Numbered from the stretch's first letter, positions 1 through 9,831 are shown. The stretch: 40,250 nucleotides of DNA from Yersinia nurmii (GCF_001112925.1 NZ_CPYD01000018.1:1-40250); one strand, 5' to 3'. Notes: generated by a model from the sequence alone, not told the origin. Numbers and translations: made by a program.

Positions 1-24
1 TTCAGTGAAATTTTTGGCTGACAT
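1..24 (-). CDS. 5' end of an unidentified gene, cut by the window edge
   Basis: On the minus strand an ATG at 24-22 is preceded seven bases upstream by a good ribosome binding site (GAAGGAG). Only eight codons are visible (MSAKNFTE). The gene lies downstream of hcp in the same direction, 133 bases after the hcp stop, so it may be co-transcribed. Too short to identify; genes next to hcp often encode other T6SS components or effectors, but nothing here shows that. Confidence 0.5.
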
Positions 25-111
25 AAACACTCCTTCATTGAGCCTCCATTATGAGGCAAAAAAGTGTCTACGAAACCCGGGTCTATTCATGTTGGGGACA
101 TAGGCTACGTT

Positions 112-138
112 GCAGGACGAAAGCAACTTCCGTCCTGC
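112..138 (-). other. Hairpin between hcp and the next minus-strand gene
   Basis: A perfect 8-bp inverted repeat (GCAGGACG / CGTCCTGC) with an 11-base loop sits just after the hcp stop codon. It has no T-run on either side, so it does not look like a standard intrinsic terminator. It could be an attenuator or an mRNA 3'-end stabiliser that lets hcp transcript outnumber the gene downstream; that role is inference. Confidence 0.45.
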
Positions 139-157
139 ATTAAAACTTAAATATATA

Positions 158-676
158 TTAAGCTTCGATTGGCGCACGCCAGTCGTCAGCACCTGACGTG
201 CCAGCGGTCGTGTGTTCCCAATTGATTTTACGATATGACAAAGATACGCGTACTAATTGAGTAAACTCGGTTTTAGTGCTGTCTTGGCAATGAGGCATTT
301 TGCAATCGATATCGATAATAGTGGCATCTTCTAATTCAGTTGTGAAGAAGTGCTCTTGTTTACCTTCAACAGAAGTGCGGTACCATTTTAATTCTACTTT
401 AGGCAACATTTCACCTGAAGCCAGTGCGTTATAAAGCAAAGGAACAGCCTTGTTTAATGCAACTGTAAAACGGAATGGTTTATGAGCACGTTGACCGGAC
501 GGCTGTCCAGATTGCGGATCGGTAGGCACGGTAACAACGTGTTCAAATTCCTGTACCAGCATTTCATCTTCATGACCCTGTACAAATATATTACCAACAG
601 ATTCTGCAGTGAATGAACCTGCTGTAATGTTGCCTTGTGTCTTACCGGTAATGGAGATATAGCATGGAGTTGGCAT
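158..676 (-). CDS. hcp: Hcp, T6SS inner tube protein
   Basis: 172 residues, the usual Hcp length. It starts MPTPCYISITGK, contains the family's G-N-I-x-A-G-S region near residue 17, and ends in a typical beta-rich SLSYRKINWEH stretch. Hcp forms stacked hexameric rings that make the inner tube propelled through the TssBC sheath, and it can carry small effectors. The ATG at 676-674 has an AGGAT-type ribosome binding site. It is transcribed away from the tss operon across a 660-bp AT-rich gap, so it probably has its own promoter, as expected for a subunit needed in large amounts. No C-terminal toxin extension is present. Confidence 0.95.
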   Translation of the reverse strand: MPTPCYISITGKTQGNITAGSFTAESVGNIFVQGHEDEMLVQEFEHVVTVPTDPQSGQPSGQRAHKPFRFTVALNKAVPLLYNALASGEMLPKVELKWYRTSVEGKQEHFFTTELEDATIIDIDCKMPHCQDSTKTEFTQLVRVSLSYRKINWEHTTAGTSGADDWRAPIEA

Positions 677-1336
677 TGAGAATATCCTATAAAAGTGAGT
701 TGGTATTGAATCCTAAATGACGCTAATAACCTGTAGTTGAATATTTCAGGTGCCGGTTATTGCATTGTATACACAGAGCAAGACCTTATCGTCGTCGCCA
801 CTATAATCAGCCAAAAGCAAATCTCCAAACCTCATAATGAGAGCGGCTAATTAGTCAAAACACCATTAGTTTAAAAAATTAAAATATTTGCAAAATCAGG
901 ATAATCATCTTTATGGTTTATTTTTTTAGATCTAATTTTGTGCGGACTTATTTATTCAAAAAAATAAATAATTTATAAGTCATTGTTATTTATCGTTTTT
1001 ATAAATTAATTTGAAAAAATTATTTGATCATGTGTGTATTGAGACATACTTCAAATAAATAATGATAGATAGTTACCTAGTTATTTTTTCTATGGACTTT
1101 TTGCGGTGAAATAAGAGAAAATCCCTTGGAGATGCATTTTTTCCCAATCATTTAATTAATTTTTGCATCATGTGGAAATAACCTGCCTGACCCGATCAGC
1201 GCTGAGATTAAGGAATATCCAAGAAAATTTTGGTTAAGTATTCCTGTGCGTCGCATTGACTCATCTTGAGAAAAATAAGTTATTTCTTAAATTCTTAGGA
1301 TAATTCTTGGATTTATAACCGAAAGGTAATGTGGAT
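677..1336. promoter_or_regulatory. AT-rich divergent intergenic region between hcp and tssB
   Basis: About 660 bases with no credible ORF. The stretch from roughly 850 to 1160 is strongly AT-rich, with A/T runs and a TTATTTATT / AATAAATAA inverted repeat near 948-971. The position requires promoters for both hcp (minus) and tssB (plus). I cannot place a convincing -35/-10 or -24/-12 pair. AT-rich DNA of this kind is often bound by H-NS in enterobacteria; that is inference. Confidence 0.5.
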
Positions 1337-1834
1337 ATGAGTAAGGATAATTCGAGTAGTGTCGCTCCTAAGGAAAGGATCAACATTAAATATGTCCCGA
1401 ATACCGGTGACCAGGTTGCAGAAGTTGAATTACCGTTAAATCTGATGGTGGTTGGCGATCTGAAAGGGGTAAGAGAAGATACGCCAATTGAAGAACGGCA
1501 GGTTGTTTCTATTAACAAAAATAACTTCAATTCCGTAATGAATGAAGCTGGGATTAATCTCGCTTTTAACGTTCCGAATCGTTTAGATGGTAACGGCGAA
1601 GAAGATATGCCGGTGACATTACCTATTAATTCACTTAGTGATTTCTCGCCAGATAATGTTGCCAAGAAAGTTCCTGAACTGAATAAGTTATTAGAACTGC
1701 GTGAAGCATTAGTGGCGCTGAAAGGCCCGCTTGGAAACATCCCTGCATTCCGTTCACGTCTGCAAGACTTGCTTTCTAATCAAAGCGTCCGTGAACAGCT
1801 TCTGAAAGAGCTGGAAATACTTAACCAAAAGTAA
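1337..1834 (+). CDS. tssB: TssB (VipA), small contractile sheath subunit
   Basis: 165 residues from ATG 1337, matching TssB length (about 160-170). The LPLNLMVVGDLKG block and the later helical LNKLLELREALVALKGPL region are characteristic. TssB pairs with TssC to form the contractile sheath around the Hcp tube. An in-frame GTG at 1331 is also possible: the GAAAGG site ends at 1326, four bases before GTG and ten before ATG. I prefer the ATG because the protein then begins MSKDNSSS. First gene of the plus-strand tss run; tssC follows 27 bases after its stop. Confidence 0.95.
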   Translation: MSKDNSSSVAPKERINIKYVPNTGDQVAEVELPLNLMVVGDLKGVREDTPIEERQVVSINKNNFNSVMNEAGINLAFNVPNRLDGNGEEDMPVTLPINSLSDFSPDNVAKKVPELNKLLELREALVALKGPLGNIPAFRSRLQDLLSNQSVREQLLKELEILNQK

Positions 1835-1861
1835 TTGGTCTGGAAACAAGGAATTTTAAGT

Positions 1862-3343
1862 ATGTCTGTACATGAAGAGAACGCAGCCACGCTTGCACCG
1901 GCAGCGAGTACCACCTCCTTGCTTGATGAGATTATGTCTCAGGCACGCATGGCGCCGGAAAACGACGGCTATGATATTGCGAAACAGGGCGTGGCGGCAT
2001 TTATCTCCAGTATTCTTGATACCGGCGTTAATGAAGAGCCAATCAATAAGCTGTTAGTGGATAAAATGATCGTTGAGCTGGATAAGAAACTCAGCGCTCA
2101 AATGGATGAAATTCTTCACGCAGAAGCATTCCGCGAACTGGAAGCTTCGTGGCGGGCGCTGAAACTGTTGGTGGATCGCACTGATTTCCGTGAAAACATC
2201 AAAATCAATATTATGCATGCGACCAAAGATGAGTTGCTGGAAGATTTTGAATTCTCACCAGAAATTGTTCAGTCCGGTTTCTATAAGCATGTTTACTCTT
2301 CAGGTTATGGCCAGTTCGGCGGGGAACCTACCGCTGCGGTAATCGGTAACTATGCGTTCAGCAATTCCTCCCCTGATATGAAGCTGTTGCAGTACGTCAG
2401 CGCCGTGGGCGCTATGGCTCATGCGCCATTCCTGTCGTCAGTGGCTCCCGATTTCTTCGGCGTAAGTAGCTTTACCGAGCTGCCGGGAATTAAAGATCTG
2501 AAATCCGTATTTGAAGGCCCGGCGCATACCAAATGGCGTGCGCTGCGTGAGTCCGAAGACTCTCGCTATCTTGGTCTGACAACGCCGCGTTTCCTGCTGC
2601 GTCTGCCGTATTCCACCGTTGAAAACCCGATTAAAAATTTCAATTACCATGAAGACGTCAGTAAAAATCACGAGCATTTCCTGTGGGGCAACACCGCTTA
2701 TCTGCTGGCATCTTGCCTGACAGACAGTTTCGCCAAATATCGCTGGTGTCCGAATATTATCGGTCCGCAAAGCGGCGGCGCAGTGAAAGATTTGCCAGTG
2801 CATCTGTACGAAGCAATGGGCCAGATTCAGGCAAAAATTCCTACCGAAATTCTGATTACCGATCGCCGGGAATTTGAACTGGCAGAAGAAGGTTTTATTA
2901 CGCTGACCATGCGTAAAGGCAGTGATAACGCCGCGTTCTTCTCCGCGAACTCAGTGCAGAAACCAAAGAACTATCCAAATACCCGCGAAGGGAAAATGGC
3001 AGAAACCAACTACAAGTTGGGTACCCAATTGCCATACATGTTCATTATCAACCGCTTGGCGCACTACATTAAAGTGCTTCAGCGTGAGCAGATAGGTTCA
3101 TGGAAAGAGCGTCAGGATCTGGAGCGTGAACTGAATATCTGGTTGAAACAGTACATCGCCGATCAGGAAAACCCACCGACAGATGTTCGTAGCCGCCGCC
3201 CGCTGCGTTCCGCTCAAATCCAAGTTTTGGATGTTGAAGGGGATCCAGGCTGGTATCAGGTAGCGATGTCAGTGCGTCCTCACTTCAAATATATGGGTGC
3301 AAGTTTTGAGCTGTCACTGGTAGGCCGTCTGGATAAGGAATAA
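1862..3343 (+). CDS. tssC: TssC (VipB), large contractile sheath subunit
   Basis: 493 residues, normal for TssC. Features include an N-terminal region of acidic helices, the conserved ELEASWRALKLLVDRTDF block near residue 95, and the C-terminal SYxL-type end SFELSLVGRLDKE. With TssB it forms the sheath whose contraction drives the tube; ClpV later disassembles it. Start chosen at ATG 1862 (MSVHEENA), after an AAGGA site about ten bases upstream; the frame stays open nine codons further upstream to a TTG, which has no better site. The tssE start follows six bases after the stop. Confidence 0.96.
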   Translation: MSVHEENAATLAPAASTTSLLDEIMSQARMAPENDGYDIAKQGVAAFISSILDTGVNEEPINKLLVDKMIVELDKKLSAQMDEILHAEAFRELEASWRALKLLVDRTDFRENIKINIMHATKDELLEDFEFSPEIVQSGFYKHVYSSGYGQFGGEPTAAVIGNYAFSNSSPDMKLLQYVSAVGAMAHAPFLSSVAPDFFGVSSFTELPGIKDLKSVFEGPAHTKWRALRESEDSRYLGLTTPRFLLRLPYSTVENPIKNFNYHEDVSKNHEHFLWGNTAYLLASCLTDSFAKYRWCPNIIGPQSGGAVKDLPVHLYEAMGQIQAKIPTEILITDRREFELAEEGFITLTMRKGSDNAAFFSANSVQKPKNYPNTREGKMAETNYKLGTQLPYMFIINRLAHYIKVLQREQIGSWKERQDLERELNIWLKQYIADQENPPTDVRSRRPLRSAQIQVLDVEGDPGWYQVAMSVRPHFKYMGASFELSLVGRLDKE

Positions 3344-3349
3344 TCCGAC

Positions 3350-3790
3350 ATGGCAGCGCTGTTAAGTTGGGAGCGAGGAAGCTCCTCCAGCTTGTTTGAG
3401 CGTATACAGGGGGAAGGCTCCGGCCTTTCCCGTCGTGCGCGGGCAGACGATTTGCTGGTCTCAATAAAAGGACATTTGAATAAAGTCCTCAATGCGCGCC
3501 CTGGTGGTTGCCAGAGTTCGATAGAGCTAGGCGTTATTGATCTTAATGATGCTACCTCAACGGCAACGGATTTTCGGCGCAGCATTGAGCAGGCCATCAA
3601 AACCTGTATTGAGAGTTACGAACCCCGTATCTCATCCGTATCCGTGCATGCAGAAACCAATGATGGCGATCCGCTGCTGTTGAATTTCCGTATCAGCGCG
3701 CAGGTGAGCTTTGACAACATTGGCGATCTGGTGGAGTTCAATATTCAGTTGGATAACAACCGGCACTACCGTTTTGATCAGGATTTATAA
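3350..3790 (+). CDS. tssE: TssE, gp25-like baseplate protein
   Basis: 146 residues, related to phage T4 gp25. The diagnostic EPR motif is present in ESYEPRISSVSV near residue 90; in this family it contacts the wedge and helps start sheath assembly. The N-terminus LFERI and the RSIEQAIKTCI helix before EPR also fit. It acts in the cytoplasmic baseplate with TssF, TssG and TssK. Its stop overlaps the tssF start (TAATG), implying translational coupling. Confidence 0.94.
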   Translation: MAALLSWERGSSSSLFERIQGEGSGLSRRARADDLLVSIKGHLNKVLNARPGGCQSSIELGVIDLNDATSTATDFRRSIEQAIKTCIESYEPRISSVSVHAETNDGDPLLLNFRISAQVSFDNIGDLVEFNIQLDNNRHYRFDQDL

Positions 3791-5598
3791 TGTCGTTCGA
3801 AAAATATTTCAGAGATGAACTGGACTACCTCAGACAGTTGGGACGAGATGCCGCCGTTGAAAGACCGCATCTGGCGACCTTTTTATCTGAGCAGGGTTCG
3901 GACCCTGATGTCGAACGGTTATTAGAGGGGTTCGCCTTCCTGACTGGGAATTTACGGGCGAAAATTGACGATCAGTTCCCTGAGTTGACCCACGGTTTGC
4001 TGAATATGCTGTGGCCGAACTATTTACGGCCCACGCCTAGCATGACCATTATCGAATACACCCCTGATGAAAATGTGGTGACCGAGGCGGCTTTGGTCAA
4101 ACGCGGCACGCAGATTCTCAGCAACCCGATTGCCGATGAGGATTTTGTCAGCACTTCCCCTAAATCTGGGGCGCAATGTGTGTTTACTCTGTGCCGCGAT
4201 ATCTGGCTATTCCCGATGGCGATTCGCGATATCACGGTGAACAATAGTAACGAGCAGGGCATTATCGGGATTAATTTTCAGGCTAAAAATGAGCTGAATT
4301 TCCAGCGCTTACAGTTGAATAAGCTGCGGTTCTATTTAGGTGAAGATGCTTATACCAGTACGCAAATCTATCTATGGATCAGCCACTATTTTGAGCGCGC
4401 GGAGCTGGTGGTTAACGATATAACTATCCCAATGCCGGATTTTGACTTTATTCCCGTGGGTTTTGATCGTCAGGACGCGCTGCTGCCGTACCCAAAAAAC
4501 GCCTATATGGGCTACCGAATTTTGCAGGAATACTTCTGTTTTCAGGAAGGTTTTCTGTTCTTTGATGTTTGCGGTATTCCGGATTTGCCGGGGCATCTAA
4601 AAGCCAGCGAATTTACGCTGAATCTGCATTTCTCGCAGGCGTTACCGCCTGATGTCAAGGTGCGGCCAACGACGTTCCGCATGCACTGTACGCCGGCGGT
4701 GAACCTGTTCCAGCATGATAGTGAAGCCATTGCGCTGGATGGCACTCAGGCCGAATACCCGCTGCGCGCCAGTTATCACCATCCCGATCGCTACGATATT
4801 TTCTCCATCGATAAAGTGGATAGCTGGCTAAGTGAGAAGGGCGACGGCAAAGGGCGCTCCCGCGGAAGAGCGCGAAACTACACGCCGTTTGAAAGCTTCG
4901 ATCACCAAATCGAGCATGTGGATGAACGCCACGCTCTTTATTACCATCTCCGGGTGAAAAAATCCTTATTTCGCAAAGGCTTCGAACATTACATTGCCTT
5001 TGTTCGTGGAGATGAATCCCAGCTTTTGCACGCCGAAGAAAATGTCTCCGTCAGCATGACTTGTACCAACCGTGAGTTGCCGATGCTACTGCGGGTGGGG
5101 GATATCAATCAGCCGACCAAGGATAACCCGTCATTTGCGTCGTTCCGCAATATTACCCGGCCTTCGGTGCCGCTTTATCCAGTACTGGACGGCAGCCTGC
5201 ATTGGTCTTTGCTGTCAAATATGTCTCTTAACTATATGTCACTGCTGGAGAAAGATGCGCTGAAGCAGATTTTGCGCACCTACGATTTACCCAGTATGAA
5301 CAACCGCCAAGCGGCGCGGGTTTCGCAAAAAAAACTGGATGCCATTCAACGAATCGATACCAAACCGGTGGACCGTCTATTTGCTGGCGTGCCGGTACGC
5401 GGACTGCAATCCACGTTGTATCTGGCACAAAGCGCCTTTAACTCCGAAGGCGAGCTGTATTTGTTCAGCACCATTTTGGCTCACTTTTTCTCACTCTATG
5501 CCAGCGTCAATGCCTTTCACATTTTGAAAGTGGTCAATACCGATAATCAGGAATGTTATGAATGGCCGGTTCAGATAGGTCAACATGCGTTGATGTAG
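3790..5598 (+). CDS. tssF: TssF, baseplate wedge protein
   Basis: 602 residues, typical TssF size. It opens with the family signature FEKYFRDELDYLRQLGRD, then ERPHLATFLSEQGSDPDVERLLEGF, both hallmarks of TssF (VasA/ImpG). TssF forms the baseplate wedge with TssG and TssE. The start ATG overlaps the tssE stop by one base. The 3' end runs past the tssG start by 37 bases, a common arrangement for this pair, which is assembled as a TssF2-TssG heterotrimer. Confidence 0.96.
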   Translation: MSFEKYFRDELDYLRQLGRDAAVERPHLATFLSEQGSDPDVERLLEGFAFLTGNLRAKIDDQFPELTHGLLNMLWPNYLRPTPSMTIIEYTPDENVVTEAALVKRGTQILSNPIADEDFVSTSPKSGAQCVFTLCRDIWLFPMAIRDITVNNSNEQGIIGINFQAKNELNFQRLQLNKLRFYLGEDAYTSTQIYLWISHYFERAELVVNDITIPMPDFDFIPVGFDRQDALLPYPKNAYMGYRILQEYFCFQEGFLFFDVCGIPDLPGHLKASEFTLNLHFSQALPPDVKVRPTTFRMHCTPAVNLFQHDSEAIALDGTQAEYPLRASYHHPDRYDIFSIDKVDSWLSEKGDGKGRSRGRARNYTPFESFDHQIEHVDERHALYYHLRVKKSLFRKGFEHYIAFVRGDESQLLHAEENVSVSMTCTNRELPMLLRVGDINQPTKDNPSFASFRNITRPSVPLYPVLDGSLHWSLLSNMSLNYMSLLEKDALKQILRTYDLPSMNNRQAARVSQKKLDAIQRIDTKPVDRLFAGVPVRGLQSTLYLAQSAFNSEGELYLFSTILAHFFSLYASVNAFHILKVVNTDNQECYEWPVQIGQHALM

Positions 5599-6605
5599 TG
5601 CCCGGAGACGAGTCTCTGGACGTCTCCCGCTATAACTTTTTTCAGCTGGTAGAACTGCTTAATCAGCTCTCGGGTAAAAAACTATCCTCGCAGGGGGAGG
5701 CGGTAGCCTACCCGGCGGGCGAGAGTATTCGCTTCAGATCCAGCGCCAGTCTGGCTTTCCCGACGCGGGATGTGGTGGCGCTGGAAAAGTCAGAGCGCGG
5801 TCAATATCAGTTGGAAGTGTCCTTTCTTGGTTTGCACGGTAGCCAGTCGCCGATGCCCGGTTATTACCTGGATTCACTGGCCTGGGAAGATGCACAGAAT
5901 GAAAACCGCCTGACGGATTTCCTCAATGTATTCAATCATCGCCTGATCACTTTATTACATCAGGTTTGGCGGAAATACCGCTATCACATCTGTTTCGAAG
6001 ACGGCGGTGTGGATGATTTCTCTCAACGCATGTTTGCGTTGGTGGGGTTGGGCAGTGAGGTCATTCGCAACAAACTTCAGATTAATCACAGCAAAATGCT
6101 GGCGTACGCCGGTTTGCTGGCCAGTCCGGGGCGTTCTCCGGAAGTTATCTGCGGGCTGGTTTCCCACTGTTTCGATTTACCCGATGTAGAACTGCACAGC
6201 TGGCAGTTGCGTCAGGTCAATATCGACCCGTCTCAGCAAAATCGGTTGGGCGGACGGGAGAAGATTCGCGGCAAAAAGTATCTGGAAAAATCGGTGCTGG
6301 GCAGCAATTTCACCATCGGTTCTCGCGTCGCGGATCGCAGCGGCAAGTTCATGCTTTGCATCAACAATTTATCTCGCGAGCGCTTTCTTTCCTTCTTACC
6401 TAACGGCGAAAACTACCAGCCATTAGTGATGTTTGTTTCGTTCGTGATGCGCGATCAGTTCGCGTGGGATTTGCGTCTCGGGCTCGCCAGTAAGCAGGTC
6501 AGTGGCATGGTACTTGGGGCAGATCAAAATAACTTACTCGGTTGGACCAGTTTTTTAGGCGATCCGGAAGAGAAACCCGACGTAACCATTTGCGTCATGG
6601 AATGA
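5562..6605 (+). CDS. tssG: TssG, baseplate wedge protein
   Basis: 347 residues, as usual for TssG (VasB/ImpH). Recognisable blocks are YNFFQLVELLNQL near residue 23, IRFRSSASLAFPTRDV near 55, and FLGLHGSQSPMPGYY near 88; the last is highly characteristic. The ATG at 5562 has AGGA six bases upstream and lies inside tssF. It works with TssF and TssE in the baseplate. Twenty-five bases separate it from the FHA gene. Confidence 0.95.
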   Translation: MAGSDRSTCVDVVPGDESLDVSRYNFFQLVELLNQLSGKKLSSQGEAVAYPAGESIRFRSSASLAFPTRDVVALEKSERGQYQLEVSFLGLHGSQSPMPGYYLDSLAWEDAQNENRLTDFLNVFNHRLITLLHQVWRKYRYHICFEDGGVDDFSQRMFALVGLGSEVIRNKLQINHSKMLAYAGLLASPGRSPEVICGLVSHCFDLPDVELHSWQLRQVNIDPSQQNRLGGREKIRGKKYLEKSVLGSNFTIGSRVADRSGKFMLCINNLSRERFLSFLPNGENYQPLVMFVSFVMRDQFAWDLRLGLASKQVSGMVLGADQNNLLGWTSFLGDPEEKPDVTICVME

Positions 6606-6630
6606 CAACCCGCATTCAGGAATAGAGAAA

Positions 6631-7941
6631 ATGGAAAAACAACAGCCAACCCTCACACTGCGGGTGCTAAACAGCGACAAATTGGAAAGTGGTAAATCGG
6701 CCAGTTGCCTGTTCGATATTCAGGGGGGGCGAGTCGGCAGTGGCAGCAGTAATTTGTGGTCGATTCAGGATCAAATGTCCTCGGTTGATGGCGCACAGTT
6801 TGCCGTGGAATGGCAGGATGGCGCGTTCTGCCTGCGCGTCTTGGGGCAACCGGTCATGGTTAATCAGGCCTGCTTAACCCGCGATGCTGGTTTTATCCGC
6901 CTACAGGCGGGGGACAAAATTAACGTTGGCATGTTAGCCATGAGCTGTCACATCGGTCATACGCTGGCCGATCGGCAAGACCCGCTGACTTTATCTCCTG
7001 AATCATTGGTTTCCAGCTACAGCAATCCGCTGGAAGCGATGATGGAAGGAGGCGAACCGCCGCGCGGTGCAGAAGCGCCTTATCAGGGTAATCTGGCCGC
7101 GACCGTTTCCAACGACTTTAGCCAGGATCCGCTGCGTATTTTACAAAGTGAGAGCCTGACGACGTTAACGCAGTCGCCCGCGACCGACCCCGATGCCAGT
7201 CAATCCCTACAGCAGGATCGTTACAGCAGCCCTCTGTTTTCTTCACCGCTATCAGATACCGCCAAGGACAGTGCCATGGATCAGGAATTTATCGACCTGC
7301 CTCATATCAACCGCCTTACCGCCATTGATCCATCAGAAACGCTGGAAATGCGTGAGCAGCAGCACGTCGCTATGACTCCGCTGATGCGTGGCATTGATGC
7401 GCAGTTGCCGATTAATAACAGTCAGGAAGCTCATGATTTTCTCGAAGAAATTGGAAAAACCATGAAAGCGGCCATCGACGGCTTATTGGCGTTACAGCAG
7501 GTCCAGCACGGCTTATCGGATAAACATTTGCGGCCGATTGAGGATAACCCGTTGCGGCTGAATCTGGATTACGACACCACGATGAATGTGTTGTTTGCCG
7601 ATCAGAAAAGTCCGGTGCATCTGGCCGCGCCGGCGGCGGTGGCCGAGAGCCTGAATAATGTCCGTTTACACCATCAGGCTAACCAGACGGCAATTGGAGT
7701 GGCGTTGGCAACCATGCTGGATGCGTTTTCACCGCAGCATTTGCTGGCGCGTTTTGCGCATTATCGTCGCAGCAATGAACGACAGGAAATGGACGCCGCT
7801 TGGGCGTGGGATATGTACAACAGCTATTACCAAGAATTGGCCTCCAGCCGTCAGCAAGGCTTTGAGAAACTGTTTTGGGAAGTTTATGCGCAATCTTATG
7901 ACCGCGCCTTACGTCAGGGATTGCAGGAGAGCGCGCAATGA
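6631..7941 (+). CDS. T6SS-associated FHA-domain protein (TagH/Fha type)
   Basis: 436 residues. Residues about 1-110 form an FHA domain: GGRVGSGSSNLWSI then SSVDGAQFAVEW match the GRxxxN/SxxH pattern, although the usual histidine after the serines is replaced (DGAQF). A low-complexity linker (about 120-250) leads to a C-terminal alpha-helical region seen in T6SS FHA proteins (residues about 255-436). In other systems such proteins bind phosphothreonine and are controlled by the PpkA kinase and PppA phosphatase; neither gene is in this window, so the mode of regulation here is unclear. The stop overlaps the tssJ start (ATGA). Confidence 0.88.
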   Translation: MEKQQPTLTLRVLNSDKLESGKSASCLFDIQGGRVGSGSSNLWSIQDQMSSVDGAQFAVEWQDGAFCLRVLGQPVMVNQACLTRDAGFIRLQAGDKINVGMLAMSCHIGHTLADRQDPLTLSPESLVSSYSNPLEAMMEGGEPPRGAEAPYQGNLAATVSNDFSQDPLRILQSESLTTLTQSPATDPDASQSLQQDRYSSPLFSSPLSDTAKDSAMDQEFIDLPHINRLTAIDPSETLEMREQQHVAMTPLMRGIDAQLPINNSQEAHDFLEEIGKTMKAAIDGLLALQQVQHGLSDKHLRPIEDNPLRLNLDYDTTMNVLFADQKSPVHLAAPAAVAESLNNVRLHHQANQTAIGVALATMLDAFSPQHLLARFAHYRRSNERQEMDAAWAWDMYNSYYQELASSRQQGFEKLFWEVYAQSYDRALRQGLQESAQ

Positions 7942-8480
7942 CACGCATCGCGAGTCATTCACTGGCTGTGTTGTTGCTGGTTCTGTTGTTGCCGGGATGC
8001 AGTAGCACTTGGGAAGCAACAAAAAAAGTGGGTCAGGTGATGTGGGATCCCAGTATTCCCGTGGGTGTGAAAGACGAGCAGCCTTCAACGGTGCAAATCA
8101 CTCTGCTGGCCGAAGCAGATATTAATCCCAATGACAGTGGCGAAGCTTCACCGCTGGAAATTCAGGTGATTTATCTGAGCGAAGATTCCAAATTATTGGC
8201 CGCCGATGACGATCAGCTAACCAGCGAAGAATTAGAGAAAGTGTTGGGCAAAAACTATATCGACCATCAGGACTACACCCTATTACCCGGTCAGTACAAA
8301 CCTTTGCCGCCGATTAAGTTGAAAGCAGGGAACCGTTATCTCGGCGTTATCGGTCATTACACCGACGCTGAAAAAGCCGAATGGAAAAAAATTATTCGTA
8401 TCGACGGCGTTGGGCACAACTACCAGGTGTTAGTGCATGTTCGGGCGAACGAAATTGATCTCAGGAAAGAGGAAGAATAG
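7938..8480 (+). CDS. tssJ: TssJ, outer-membrane lipoprotein of the membrane complex
   Basis: 180 residues with a hydrophobic signal segment ending in the lipobox LLPGC (Cys21), so it should be lipidated and sorted to the outer membrane. The mature part is beta-rich with PLEIQVIYLSEDSKLLAADD, typical of TssJ (VasD). TssJ anchors the TssL-TssM complex to the outer membrane. Translation is coupled to the FHA gene through an ATGA overlap; tssK begins two bases after its stop. Confidence 0.93.
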   Translation: MTRIASHSLAVLLLVLLLPGCSSTWEATKKVGQVMWDPSIPVGVKDEQPSTVQITLLAEADINPNDSGEASPLEIQVIYLSEDSKLLAADDDQLTSEELEKVLGKNYIDHQDYTLLPGQYKPLPPIKLKAGNRYLGVIGHYTDAEKAEWKKIIRIDGVGHNYQVLVHVRANEIDLRKEEE

Positions 8481-8482
8481 CG

Positions 8483-9829
8483 ATGCCAACCAAGAATCGC
8501 GTGATTTGGCGAGAGGGGCTATTTATCAAGCCGCAGCATTTCCAGCAGCAACAGCGCCATAACGACTATGTGTTGCACAGTCGTTTATCTTCATTAATGG
8601 ACTATGGTTATGGATTCCGGTCGTTAGTGTTGAATCACGAATTATTAAAACTGGGGCGTGTAGGCATTACTTCGGCCAGCGGTACGCTGCCGGACGGCTC
8701 GGTATTTGATATTCCGAATCAGGATCAGACCCCAAAACCTTTGGATGTGATCAATCTGAATGACGCCGCCAGTCGCGATATTTATCTGGCGTTACCGATG
8801 CAAAACGACGCGATAAACGAAGTGACCAACGCGCAAAGCAGCGGAGTAGGCGCTGTTCGATATCAGGAACGCAGCGATAGCGTGCGAGATTTGCATACTC
8901 AGGGCGGAGATGTGAGCGACCTGGCATTAGCGCAGTTAGCGCCACGTTTGATGCAAGGTTCCGAAGATCTCAGCGCTTTTACCGTTTTGCCGCTGTGTCG
9001 CATTAAGGAAAGGCGCCCAGACGGAGCCATTGTTTTAGACGCGGAGTTTATTCCAACCTGCACTTCGATCTCGGTTTCTCCTGAACTCAAACGCTTTATG
9101 GATGAAGTAGAGGGAACGCTGGTAGAACGTGCCAAATTATTGGCCAAACGTATCGGTTCCCCCGGCCAGCAAGGGATTGCGGACGTGGCCGAATTTATGA
9201 TGCTGCAATTGTTTAACCGCGTGCAGCCCTTGTTCACCCACAGTGCCTATCTCTCCACGTTACATCCGCAAGAGTTCTACTGCCAATTGGTGCAAACCTG
9301 CGGCGAGCTGAGAACCTTTACCGATGAGTCGCGTTTGGCCGGTATTTTCCCGGTATATAATCACGATAATCTGACGGACAGCTTTGTTCCGCTGATGTTG
9401 GCAATGCGTCAGGCGCTCAGTACCGTTCTGACGCCACGCGCCATATCTATTCAACTGATGGTGCAAGCTCACGGCATTCGGGTGGCAACGATCAACGACC
9501 GCGATCTGCTGCGTAGCGCCGATTTCGTGTTGGCTATTCGGGCACAGATTCCGCAGGAACAACTGCGCCGCCAGTTTATTCAGCAAACTAAAATCACTTC
9601 CTTGGAAAAAATCCGCGATTTGGTCAGCGTTCAGCTTCCGGGCGTACCGCTGGTGGCGCTATCTGCTGCGCCGCGTCAGTTGCCTTACCACTCCGGATAT
9701 ACCTATTTCATGCTGGATCAGCAAAGCCAGGCGTGGAAAGACATTCAGCAAAGTAATGCCATTGCGTTCCACGTATCCGGCGACTTCCCAGAGCTGGATA
9801 TGCAGTTCTGGGCGATCAGGAGCAGCTAA
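8483..9829 (+). CDS. tssK: TssK, baseplate-membrane adaptor
   Basis: 448 residues. The start RVIWREGLFIKPQHFQQQQR is the canonical TssK (VasE/ImpJ) signature. Other family blocks are VYNHDNLTDSFVPLM and SGYTYFMLDQQSQAW near the C-terminus. TssK trimers link the TssEFG wedge to the TssLM membrane complex. Strong GAGGAAGAA ribosome binding site. tssL follows after two bases. Confidence 0.96.
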   Translation: MPTKNRVIWREGLFIKPQHFQQQQRHNDYVLHSRLSSLMDYGYGFRSLVLNHELLKLGRVGITSASGTLPDGSVFDIPNQDQTPKPLDVINLNDAASRDIYLALPMQNDAINEVTNAQSSGVGAVRYQERSDSVRDLHTQGGDVSDLALAQLAPRLMQGSEDLSAFTVLPLCRIKERRPDGAIVLDAEFIPTCTSISVSPELKRFMDEVEGTLVERAKLLAKRIGSPGQQGIADVAEFMMLQLFNRVQPLFTHSAYLSTLHPQEFYCQLVQTCGELRTFTDESRLAGIFPVYNHDNLTDSFVPLMLAMRQALSTVLTPRAISIQLMVQAHGIRVATINDRDLLRSADFVLAIRAQIPQEQLRRQFIQQTKITSLEKIRDLVSVQLPGVPLVALSAAPRQLPYHSGYTYFMLDQQSQAWKDIQQSNAIAFHVSGDFPELDMQFWAIRSS

Positions 9830-9831
9830 TC

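Noticed and set aside
749-763. Possible sigma-54 promoter (GG...GC with TTGCA) upstream of tssB
   Set aside because: GG and GC are 11 bases apart rather than the 10 required, and the -24 block is not TGGCAC.
1261-1740. Minus-strand ORF over tssB
   Set aside because: Antisense shadow of tssB; tssB has clear family features.
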